A stretch of 15,758 nucleotides of DNA from Pseudomonadota bacterium (GTDB lineage: Bacteria; Pseudomonadota; Alphaproteobacteria; Rhizobiales; Kaistiaceae), in the NCBI GenBank assembly GCA_023391905.1, contig JAEWAD010000548.1:1-15758 (forward strand), written 5' to 3'. A program made the translations under genes and the position numbers. How positions within the stretch are numbered: the stretch's first letter is position 1; every line of letters begins with the position of its first letter. Of this stretch, positions 1 to 6,840 are shown piece after piece. The notes under the pieces are model-generated. The model ran no database searches. It was given only the letters and a program-made list of their open reading frames with translations, and had not been told where the DNA came from.

Positions 1-860
1 CCGGCATCGCCCCGGCGCGCCAGGGGGGCGCCGACGCGGCGCGCCAGCCCTTCCTGGCCTGCCTCGACGCCGACGACATCGCGGAGCCCGAGCGCTTCGC
101 GCTGCAGCTCGCCGCCTTCGACCGCGACCCCGGGCTGGTGCTGTGCGGTGGCGCCGCCTGGGAGATCGACGGCGACGGCAAGCGGATCGGCGAACGGAAC
201 TATGCGCTCGATCACGTGGAGCTGAGCCAGATCCTCGAGAGCTGGAATCCTTTCCTGCACTCGACGGTCCTGATGCGTCGGGACGCCTTCGACCGGGTCG
301 GCGGCTACCGCGGCGCATTCTCCGTGGCGGAAGACTACGACCTCTGGCTGCGCCTCTCCGAAATCGGCCGTGTCTGCAACCTGCCGGACAAGCTCGCGCA
401 CTACCGGATGTGGCCCGGCTCGACGACGTCGACGCGCTATCTGAAGATGGAGTTCATCGCCGATCTAGCGCGCCGCTCGGCGCAGTTCCGGCGAGAGACC
501 GGCGCGGATCCCGCGGACGGCCTCGACGACGAACCGGACTTTCTCGGTGACGGCTGGCACGACAGCCCCTTCTGGCCCGAGATCCTTCGCTACCGCCTGC
601 GCGCCCGTTTCCGGCCGACCATGACGGCCGAGGACTGGCGAGTCGCCTGCGACGACCTCACCGCCGCGGCCGGATTGCTCGGATCCGACGACCGGCGTTT
701 CTTGAGTCGCGTTCTGACGGAGCGCCTCCTCGCGCCGGGTCTCTCGGCCCGGGAACGGGCCGGAAGCGCTCTGCAACTGGTCAAGAGCGGACGACGCAAG
801 GCGTTCACGGCGCTCTACCGGCAGCTGACCGGCCGAGACCGCCAGCCCGCCATCGATTGA
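1..860 (+). CDS. Family 2 glycosyltransferase, N-terminus outside window
   Basis: This is the 3' part of a GT-A fold glycosyltransferase that moves a sugar from an NDP-sugar to an acceptor, probably in surface polysaccharide synthesis (inferred). The frame is open from base 3, so the gene starts before the window; the GTG at 138 lies inside the conserved domain and is not the start. Of about 285 visible residues, 21-25 read LDADD, the family's metal- and nucleotide-binding DxD motif. Residues 82-92 (NPFLHSTVLMR) and the acidic AEDYDLW at 109-115 are the usual acceptor-side and catalytic-base signatures. The last 130 residues or so are an Arg-rich extension with no motif I recognise. Its stop codon overlaps the -35 box of the next operon, so it probably ends its own unit. 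Donor and acceptor cannot be read from the sequence. Confidence 0.85.
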   Translation, partial: GIAPARQGGADAARQPFLACLDADDIAEPERFALQLAAFDRDPGLVLCGGAAWEIDGDGKRIGERNYALDHVELSQILESWNPFLHSTVLMRRDAFDRVGGYRGAFSVAEDYDLWLRLSEIGRVCNLPDKLAHYRMWPGSTTSTRYLKMEFIADLARRSAQFRRETGADPADGLDDEPDFLGDGWHDSPFWPEILRYRLRARFRPTMTAEDWRVACDDLTAAAGLLGSDDRRFLSRVLTERLLAPGLSARERAGSALQLVKSGRRKAFTALYRQLTGRDRQPAID

Positions 861-885
861 CAAGCCGAGCCGACTGCGCCATCTC
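857..885 (+). promoter_or_regulatory. Putative promoter of the deoR-deoC-ALDH operon
   Basis: A perfect TTGACA -35 hexamer lies at 857-862 and overlaps the glycosyltransferase stop codon. The -10 region about 17 nt downstream (around 880-885, CATCTC) is a weak match. Transcription would then start near 890, inside the first operator palindrome, which suits repression by the downstream regulator. The -35 is seen directly; the -10 and start point are inferred. Confidence 0.45.
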
Positions 886-919
886 TTTGTACAAATGTGA
901 AGCGACATCACATATGTGA
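886..919. promoter_or_regulatory. Paired palindromic operators for the SorC/DeoR regulator
   Basis: Two perfect palindromes sit side by side just before the regulator gene: TTTGTACAAA at 886-895 and TCACATATGTGA at 908-919, with centres 23 bp apart, about two helical turns. The half-site ATGTGA occurs at 895-900 and 914-919 and inverted at 908-913. SorC-family regulators are usually tetramers that bind such paired sites, so autoregulation of the operon is the likely role. The palindromes are seen; the binding protein is inferred from position. Confidence 0.6.
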
Positions 920-923
920 AAGC

Positions 924-1925
924 ATGGCCAGCCCAAGCCCGATCCGCACGGCGAGTGACGAGCAGCGCGAGCACCTGATGGTGCAGGTCGCGAAGCTCTA
1001 CTATGACCTGGAGCGGACGCAGGGCGAGATCGCGACCGAGCTCGGCCTGACCCGCTGGCAGGTCGCGCGGCTGCTGCGCGATGCGCGCGAGAGCGGCATC
1101 GTCCGCATCGCCATCGTGCCGCGCGCGCAGCGCCTGCCGGCGCTCGAAGCCCGCCTGCAGACCGCCTTCTCGCTGCGCGAGGCGATCGTCGTGCCGGCGA
1201 TCGACGGCGCGCTCGCCCAGGACGCGGTCGCCCAGGCGGCCGGGCAATATCTCGCCACGCTGAGCCCCCGTCCCGGCCTGATCGGCGTATCCTGGGGCCG
1301 GACCATGGCGGCGGTCGCGCACTGGCTGCCGCCCGGCTGGAACGACGGCGTGCGGATCGTCCTGATGAACGGCGCGACCAATTCGAGATCGGCGCGGCTC
1401 GCCACCAACACCGTCGCCGAGCGCTTCGCCGAAAGCGGCAACGGCACGGCGACGCTGCTGCCCGTTCCGGCGATCGTCGGCCGCGCTGAAACGCGCGAGG
1501 TGCTCGAAGCCGACCCGGTCATCGCCGACGTGCTGACGCTTGCCGAGGAGGCGCCCGTCGCCTGCTTCGGCCTCGGTGGCATGACGGGCTCCGTCCATAT
1601 CGAATCCGGCTATCTGACCGACCGCGACGTCGACGGCCTCGCCGAAAAACACGCGGTCGGCGACCTGCTCGGCCGCTTCATCGACGCGGAAGGCAAGATC
1701 GCCGATCCGGCGCTCGACGCCCGCACCATCGGCCTCGCGCCGGAAAGACTGCGCGACAAGACGCATGCGATCGGCGTCGCCGCCGGCAAGTCCAAGCACG
1801 CCGTCGTGCTCGCGGCGCTCAAGGCCCGTTACGTCAACGTCCTCGTCACCGACGAGGCGACCGCCCTATTTGCTCTATCCGAACTCGCCCTTTCCGAAGC
1901 CCGGGAGAAGACCCATGCCGGCTGA
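924..1925 (+). CDS. SorC/DeoR-family sugar-phosphate-responsive transcriptional regulator
   Basis: This 333-aa protein has an N-terminal helix-turn-helix (about residues 23-60, with QGEIATELGLTRWQVARLL at its core) followed by the sugar-phosphate-binding domain of the SorC family. That domain shows VSWGRTMAAVA, GLGGM and a C-terminal segment rich in VNVLVTDEATA, as in Bacillus subtilis DeoR and CggR. I take the ATG at 924 as start because the in-frame GTG at 897 would put the operator palindrome inside the coding region; the Shine-Dalgarno is weak (GAAAG). The gene overlaps deoC by 11 nt, pointing to translational coupling and to deoxyribose-5-phosphate as the likely inducer. B. subtilis DeoR, a SorC-family member, responds to that compound and controls deoC (dra). 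It is unrelated to E. coli DeoR despite the shared name. Family is firm; ligand is inference. Confidence 0.85.
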   Translation: MASPSPIRTASDEQREHLMVQVAKLYYDLERTQGEIATELGLTRWQVARLLRDARESGIVRIAIVPRAQRLPALEARLQTAFSLREAIVVPAIDGALAQDAVAQAAGQYLATLSPRPGLIGVSWGRTMAAVAHWLPPGWNDGVRIVLMNGATNSRSARLATNTVAERFAESGNGTATLLPVPAIVGRAETREVLEADPVIADVLTLAEEAPVACFGLGGMTGSVHIESGYLTDRDVDGLAEKHAVGDLLGRFIDAEGKIADPALDARTIGLAPERLRDKTHAIGVAAGKSKHAVVLAALKARYVNVLVTDEATALFALSELALSEAREKTHAG

Positions 1926-2907
1926 CGGCTCCACCAAGGCTCCGCCGCTCTCCAATGTCCTGACGCGCAATGACGGCACGCCGCTCCGGACCGACTGGTT
2001 CGAGGGCGCGCAGGTCAACACCTCCGCCGCCGAGCGCCGCGCGAGCACACTGACGACGCGGCGCACGGTGAAGAAGGAATACCAGGCCGCCTGGCTGGTG
2101 AAGGCGGTGACGCTGATGGACCTGACGACGCTCGCCGGCGACGACACGCCCGGCCGCGTGCACCGGCTCTGCATGAAGGCGCGACGGCCGTTCCGCGACG
2201 ATCTGGTCGAGGCCCTCGGCCTCTCGGACGATCCGCCGGTCGTCGGCGCCGTCTGCGTCTATCCGACCATGGTCGCCCCGGCGGTCAAGGCGCTCGCGGG
2301 TTCCGGCATTCCCGTCGCCTCGGTCGCCACCGGCTTCCCGGCCGGCCTGACGCCCTTGAAGCAGCGGCTGGAGGAGATCCGCTACGCCGTCGGCGAAGGC
2401 GCGCACGAGATCGACATCGTCATCACCCGCGCCCATGTGCTGAATTCCGACTGGCAGGCGCTCTATGACGAAGTCGCCGCCATGCGCGAGGCCTGCGGCG
2501 AGGCGCATCTGAAGGCGATCCTCGCCACCGGCGACCTGAAGACTTTGCGCAACGTCTACAAGGCGTCGATGGTCGCCATGCAGGCCGGCGCCGACTTCAT
2601 CAAGACCTCGACCGGCAAGGAAGACGTCAACGCGACGCTGCCGGTCAGCCTCGTCATGTGCCGCGCCATCCGCGACTACGAGGCGGCGACCGGTTTCAAG
2701 ATCGGCTTCAAGCCGGCCGGCGGCCTCCGCACCGCCAAGGACGCGATGGCCTGGCTGATCCTGATGAAGGAAGAGCTCGGCAATCGCTGGCTCGAGCCCG
2801 ACCTCTTCCGCATCGGCGCCAGCTCGCTGCTGGCCGACATCGAGCGGCAGATCGAGCACTACGTCACCGGACGCTATTCCTCCACCATCCGTCACGCGCT
2901 CGCCTGA
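1915..2907 (+). CDS. deoC: Deoxyribose-phosphate aldolase, long form
   Basis: This class I aldolase cleaves 2-deoxy-D-ribose-5-phosphate to glyceraldehyde-3-phosphate and acetaldehyde in the cytosol, in the last shared step of deoxynucleoside breakdown. The 330-aa product carries the full active site: Schiff-base lysine K230 in DFIKTSTG, aspartate D167 in EIDIVI, and the proton-relay lysine K266 in GFKPAGGLR. It is about 70 residues longer than E. coli DeoC (259 aa), mostly through an N-terminal extension, so it resembles the long subclass that includes animal DERA. The start is the ATG at 1915, with GGGAG at 1903-1907; longer open reading upstream runs through the regulator gene and looks non-coding. 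It lies between the regulator (11-nt overlap) and the aldehyde dehydrogenase (11-nt gap), so co-transcription is very likely. Confidence 0.95.
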   Translation: MPADGSTKAPPLSNVLTRNDGTPLRTDWFEGAQVNTSAAERRASTLTTRRTVKKEYQAAWLVKAVTLMDLTTLAGDDTPGRVHRLCMKARRPFRDDLVEALGLSDDPPVVGAVCVYPTMVAPAVKALAGSGIPVASVATGFPAGLTPLKQRLEEIRYAVGEGAHEIDIVITRAHVLNSDWQALYDEVAAMREACGEAHLKAILATGDLKTLRNVYKASMVAMQAGADFIKTSTGKEDVNATLPVSLVMCRAIRDYEAATGFKIGFKPAGGLRTAKDAMAWLILMKEELGNRWLEPDLFRIGASSLLADIERQIEHYVTGRYSSTIRHALA

Positions 2908-2918
2908 GGGGACCGAAC

Positions 2919-5312
2919 ATGGCACTCGTCAAGGACATCCTGGTCAGCATGGACTACGGCCCCGCCCCCGAGGCGAACGATCAAATCACCGCCTGGCTCG
3001 ACGGCCACAAGGACGGCTTCAACCACTTCATCGACGGCAAGTTCGTCGCGCCGTCGGAAGGCCAGCGCTTCGACGTGTTCAACCCGGCGACGGAGAACCT
3101 GCTGGCGCGGGTCGCGGTGGGCAGCGCCGCCGACGTCGACAAGGCCGTCAAGGCAGCGCGCAAGGCGTTCAAGTCGTGGTCGGCGCTCTCCGGCCATGAC
3201 CGCGCCGTCTATCTCTACGCCATCGCCCGCCACATCCAGAAGCGCGAGCGCTTCCTCTCCGTGCTGGAGACGATGGACAACGGCAAGCCGATCCGCGAGA
3301 CGCGCGACATCGACATTCCGCTCGTCGCCCGCCACTTCTACCACCATGCCGGCTGGGCCGAGCTGATCGAGAGCGAGTTCCCCGGCGAAGGTCCGGTCGG
3401 CGTCTGCGGCCAGATCATCCCGTGGAACTTCCCGCTGCTGATGCTGGCCTGGAAGATCGCGCCTGCGCTCGCCGCCGGCAACACGGTCGTGCTGAAGCCG
3501 GCGGAATACACGCCGCTGACGGCGCTCGCCTTCGCCGAGATCTGCCGCGAGGTCGGCCTGCCGGCCGGCGTCGTCAACATCGTCACCGGCGACGGCGTCA
3601 CGGGCAACGCCATCGTCGAGCACGCAGACGTCGACAAGATCGCCTTCACCGGCTCAACCGAGGTCGGCCGCATCATCCGCGAGAAGACCGCGGGCACTGG
3701 CAAGAAGCTCTCGCTCGAGCTCGGCGGCAAGTCGCCCTTCATCGTCTTCGAGGATGCCGACATCGACGGCGCGGTCGAGGGCGTGGTCGACGCGATCTGG
3801 TTCAACCAGGGCCAGGTCTGCTGCGCCGGCTCGCGCCTCCTCGTGCAGGAGGGCGTCGCCGAAGCGGTCTATGCCAAGCTGCGCGCCCGCATGAGCAACC
3901 TCCGCGTCGGCGATCCGCTCGACAAGTCGGTCGACATGGGCGCCATCGTCGACCCGGTCCAGCTGAAGCGCATCCGCGAGCTGGTGGCGAAGGGCGAAGC
4001 GGAGGGCGCGACGCTCTTCCAGGTTAACGAAGGGTTACCAAAGAAGGGCTGCTTCTTCCCGCCGTCGCTCTTCACCAATGTCGCCCCGGCGTCCACCATC
4101 GCCGAGGTCGAGATCTTCGGGCCGGTGCTCGCCGGCATGACCTTCCGCACCCCGGACGAAGCGGTGGCGCTCGCCAACAACAGCCGCTACGGCCTGGCGG
4201 CCTCGGTCTGGTCGGAGAACATCAACCTGTCGCTCGACGTCGCCGCCAAGCTGAAGGCGGGCGTGGTCTGGATCAACGGCACCAACATGTTCGACGCCGC
4301 CGCCGGCTTCGGTGGCTATCGCGAGAGCGGCTTTGGCCGCGAAGGCGGGCGCGAGGGCATGGCGGAATATCTGAAGCCGGTTGGCGACAAGCCCTTGAAG
4401 GCAGACGAGAAGTCCGCCGCCAAGCTGTCGGCGCTGCCGGTCGCCGACGAGGAAATCTCCGGCCTGCCGTCGATCGACCGGACGGCAAAACTCTATGTCG
4501 GCGGCAAGCAGGCGCGGCCGGATTCCGGCTATTCCTATTCGGTGCTCGACCCGAAGGGCCGCCCGGTCGGCCAGGCCGGCCTCGGCAACCGCAAGGACAT
4601 CCGCAACGCCGTCGAGGCGGCCGGCAAGGCCGGATCCTGGGGCGGCGCGACGGCGCATAACCGCGCGCAAGTGCTTTATTATGTTGCCGAAAACCTCTCT
4701 TCCCGCGCGAAAGAGTTCGAGGCGCGGATCGTCGCGATGACCGGCGCCTCGGCCAAGGCGGCGGCGGAAGAGGTCGCGGTTTCGATCCGGCGGACCTTCT
4801 GGTACGCGGCGCAGGCCGACAAGTTCGACGGCGCGGTGCATGCGACCAAGTCGCGCCACGTGACGCTCGCCATGAACGAGCCGTTCGGCACGATGGGCAT
4901 TCTCTGCCCGGACGAGGCGCCGCTGCTCGGCTTCGTGTCGCTGGTGATGCCGGCGATCGCGATGGGCAACCGCGTCGTCGTCGTCCCCTCCTCCAGCCAT
5001 CCGCTGGCGGCGACGGACTTCTACCAAGTCCTTGATACGTCGGATGTTCCGGCCGGCGTGGTCAACATCGTCACCGGCGAGCGCGACGTTCTCGCCAAGA
5101 CGCTGGCCGAGCACGACGACGTCGCCGCGCTCTGGTATTTCGGCTCCAAGGCCGGCAGCGCGATGGTGGAGAAGGCCTCGTCCGGCAATCTGAAGCCGGT
5201 CTGGGCCAACCAGGGCATTCCGCGCCGCTGGAATGAAGCTTCGGCGCAGGGCCGCGAATTCCTGCGCCGCGCCACCCAGGTCAAGAACATCTGGGTTCCC
5301 TACGGCGAGTGA
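2919..5312 (+). CDS. Two-domain ALDH16-type aldehyde dehydrogenase
   Basis: This 797-aa protein is far longer than a usual aldehyde dehydrogenase (about 500 aa) because it holds two ALDH modules in tandem. The first (about residues 35-490) is complete: PWNFP with N170, VLKPAE with K193, FTGSTEVG at 243-250, general base E267 in LELGG, and the nucleophile in GQVCCAG, most likely C301. The second (about 525-797) keeps a Rossmann-like core and the VPAGVVNIVTG signature at 710-720, but it has CPDEAP where PWNFP should be, YFGSKAGS for the coenzyme loop, no catalytic Cys or Glu, and ends early. This is the ALDH16 architecture known from animals and some bacteria. Following deoC, its expected substrate is acetaldehyde from deoxyribose-5-phosphate, giving acetate and NADH (inferred). 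The ATG at 2919 is preceded by GAGGGGA; the longer upstream frame overlaps deoC and is low-complexity. Confidence 0.9.
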   Translation: MALVKDILVSMDYGPAPEANDQITAWLDGHKDGFNHFIDGKFVAPSEGQRFDVFNPATENLLARVAVGSAADVDKAVKAARKAFKSWSALSGHDRAVYLYAIARHIQKRERFLSVLETMDNGKPIRETRDIDIPLVARHFYHHAGWAELIESEFPGEGPVGVCGQIIPWNFPLLMLAWKIAPALAAGNTVVLKPAEYTPLTALAFAEICREVGLPAGVVNIVTGDGVTGNAIVEHADVDKIAFTGSTEVGRIIREKTAGTGKKLSLELGGKSPFIVFEDADIDGAVEGVVDAIWFNQGQVCCAGSRLLVQEGVAEAVYAKLRARMSNLRVGDPLDKSVDMGAIVDPVQLKRIRELVAKGEAEGATLFQVNEGLPKKGCFFPPSLFTNVAPASTIAEVEIFGPVLAGMTFRTPDEAVALANNSRYGLAASVWSENINLSLDVAAKLKAGVVWINGTNMFDAAAGFGGYRESGFGREGGREGMAEYLKPVGDKPLKADEKSAAKLSALPVADEEISGLPSIDRTAKLYVGGKQARPDSGYSYSVLDPKGRPVGQAGLGNRKDIRNAVEAAGKAGSWGGATAHNRAQVLYYVAENLSSRAKEFEARIVAMTGASAKAAAEEVAVSIRRTFWYAAQADKFDGAVHATKSRHVTLAMNEPFGTMGILCPDEAPLLGFVSLVMPAIAMGNRVVVVPSSSHPLAATDFYQVLDTSDVPAGVVNIVTGERDVLAKTLAEHDDVAALWYFGSKAGSAMVEKASSGNLKPVWANQGIPRRWNEASAQGREFLRRATQVKNIWVPYGE

Positions 5313-5322
5313 CACCCACCGC

Positions 5323-5360
5323 CCGCTCCACCGCCTTCCGCCAAGGAAGCGGTGGAGCGG
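5323..5360 (+). terminator. Strong hairpin closing the deoC operon
   Basis: A perfect 12-bp inverted repeat (CCGCTCCACCGC at 5323-5334, its complement at 5349-5360) starts 10 nt after the dehydrogenase stop. A bulged C and a further four pairs (TTCC with GGAA) extend the stem to a five-base loop. There is no U-tract downstream, so it may be a weak terminator or a 3'-end stabiliser rather than a canonical intrinsic terminator. Confidence 0.55.
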
Positions 5361-5447
5361 CGCGGATCTCCGCTTGAGCCAACGCCCCCGTTCTGGCCAG
5401 TCTGCCCTAACGGCACCGAGACGAACTGTGTGCCGGCGGGGGGAGCC

Positions 5448-5939
5448 ATGCGGGCCGCGGTCACGTCCTATCCGTTCGAATGCGTCGAGCCCGGCGGGCC
5501 GGACGACGCGACGCGCGCCTATGTCGAGGCGGCGAGCCCCTGTTTCGAGGATCTGCGCGCCGTCACGGCGCAGCTCGCCGGCCTGCTGCTGCTTGCGGCG
5601 AGCGGCGCCCGCTCAGCCGGGCCGGATCACCCGATGCGCGCCGTCGCCGAAGAGCTGCTAGAGACCGCCCGTGACGCCACGCTGCGCCTCGCGCCACGCT
5701 CGCCTCGCGCCCGCCATCACCACGAGCACCTCCTGGCCACGGCCGCGCGACTGACGGAAGCGCTGGCGATGATCCGCGCCGCCCCCCTCGGCCGTGAAGG
5801 CATCACCGAGCCGACGCGGCTGCTCAACGCCGCCTGGACGGAGCTCGCCGCCGCGTCCCGCGCGCTGCCCGGCTTCGACCTGATCGATCTCACCGGAGCC
5901 TGCTGCGCAATGCATGCGCCGGGGCCCGTCAAAGCCTGA
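5448..5939 (+). CDS. Hypothetical protein, predicted all-helical, C-terminal Cys-Cys motif
   Basis: I do not recognise this 163-aa protein. The start at 5448 is supported by a very strong GGGGGGAG site at 5437-5444; an upstream in-frame ATG at 5352 falls in the hairpin and is unlikely. The protein looks alpha-helical and Ala/Leu-rich, with a short hydrophobic run at about 42-52 (too short and polar-flanked for a confident membrane span), a His cluster HHHEH at 90-94, and a C-terminal block FDLIDLTGACCAMH at 143-156. Together the His and Cys residues could bind a metal or cofactor, but that is speculation. There is no signal peptide. It ends 19 nt before the lactonase-like gene and is probably co-transcribed with it. 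Codon use matches its neighbours, so it looks like a real resident gene. Confidence 0.7.
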   Translation: MRAAVTSYPFECVEPGGPDDATRAYVEAASPCFEDLRAVTAQLAGLLLLAASGARSAGPDHPMRAVAEELLETARDATLRLAPRSPRARHHHEHLLATAARLTEALAMIRAAPLGREGITEPTRLLNAAWTELAAASRALPGFDLIDLTGACCAMHAPGPVKA

Positions 5940-5958
5940 AGCGCGGCCGGGAGGGCCC

Positions 5959-6840
5959 ATGTCCATCTATTCGATCTGGGTGCTGGAATACGCCTACATC
6001 CCCGAGATGCCGCTAAGCGCTCTCGTCTATGGCGAGCACAACAAGGGAACCTGCAAGCTTCCCTACGCCTACACGCTCCTGAAGAGCGACGAGCACACCA
6101 TCCTGATCGATTGCGGCCATGACGACGCGGCCTATGGCAAGTTCCTGGCCGACCGCTCCGGCGTCGTGAACTGGGCGCCGCCGCGCGACGTTCTGGCCGA
6201 GGTCGGGATGACGCCCGAGGATATCGACCACGTCATCATCACCCACGCCCATTTCGACCATATGGGCGGCCTCGCGCTGTTCCCGAACGCGAAATTCCAC
6301 ATCCAGGAAACCGAGCTTTCGCGCTGGATCTGGGCGATGTCGCTCGACAGGCGCTTCCGCTGGCTGATGCGCACCACCGATCCCGCCGACATCCTGCGCT
6401 GCGTCGAGCTGGCCCGCGACGGCCGGCTCGTCTCGGTGAACGGCGACAGGGAGGCCGTGTTCCCCGGCATCGACCTGCGCCTCGCCGCCGACACGCACAC
6501 GCCGGGCTCCCAATTTGTCGTCATCCGCAATGACGGAAGGCGCGCAAGCGACGACAGCTTCGTCGTCACCGGCGACCTCGTCTACCGGATGGAGAACCTC
6601 GATGGCGGGGAGCCGGCGGACCCGTTCTACCGGCCGGTCGGCATGGGCATCGGCAGCCAGACCAACATGGTGTTCGCGCTCGACGCGATTGTTGAGGCCG
6701 CCGGCGGCGACCTCGGCCGGGTCGTCCCGCCGCACGAGGCGCGGCTGCCGGAAATGTTCCCGTCGCGGCGCACCGAGCGCGGCCTCCAGGTGATCGAAGT
6801 GGCGCTCGCGGACGGCGCGACGAGCCGGGTTCGAGCCTAG
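5959..6840 (+). CDS. Metallo-beta-lactamase-fold hydrolase, N-acyl homoserine lactonase type
   Basis: This 293-aa cytosolic enzyme has the complete dinuclear zinc site of the metallo-beta-lactamase fold: HAHFDH at 96-101, H180 in DTHTPGSQ, D206 in TGDLVY and H259 in PPHEAR. The opening region (ALVYGEHNKG, then ILIDCGHDD at 46-54) and SGVVNW before the first metal motif match the AHL-lactonase branch, whose members open the lactone ring of quorum-sensing N-acyl homoserine lactones. Many enzymes annotated this way hydrolyse other lactones or esters, so the substrate is open. The ATG at 5959 follows GGGAGGG at 5949-5955, an excellent ribosome site; the longer frame from 5914 overlaps the previous gene. 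It probably forms an operon with the 163-aa protein. No luxI or luxR homologue lies in the window. Its stop overlaps that of the convergent acyltransferase gene. Confidence 0.85.
   Translation: MSIYSIWVLEYAYIPEMPLSALVYGEHNKGTCKLPYAYTLLKSDEHTILIDCGHDDAAYGKFLADRSGVVNWAPPRDVLAEVGMTPEDIDHVIITHAHFDHMGGLALFPNAKFHIQETELSRWIWAMSLDRRFRWLMRTTDPADILRCVELARDGRLVSVNGDREAVFPGIDLRLAADTHTPGSQFVVIRNDGRRASDDSFVVTGDLVYRMENLDGGEPADPFYRPVGMGIGSQTNMVFALDAIVEAAGGDLGRVVPPHEARLPEMFPSRRTERGLQVIEVALADGATSRVRA

Noticed and set aside
465..1799. 444-codon minus-strand open frame across the glycosyltransferase end and the regulator
   Set aside because: It is antisense to two well-supported genes, has an Arg/Gly/Asp-rich composition typical of GC-rich shadow frames, and shows no domain.
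1765..1914. Upstream extension of the deoC frame
   Set aside because: It lies inside the regulator gene, reads as Ser/Pro/Arg-rich noise, and the ATG at 1915 has a good ribosome site.
2658..2918. Upstream extension of the dehydrogenase frame into deoC
   Set aside because: The added residues are low-complexity Arg/His/Pro and overlap a conserved enzyme; the ATG at 2919 follows GAGGGGA.
4035..5315. 426-codon minus-strand open frame opposite the dehydrogenase
   Set aside because: It is fully antisense to a conserved enzyme and has shadow-type composition without motifs.
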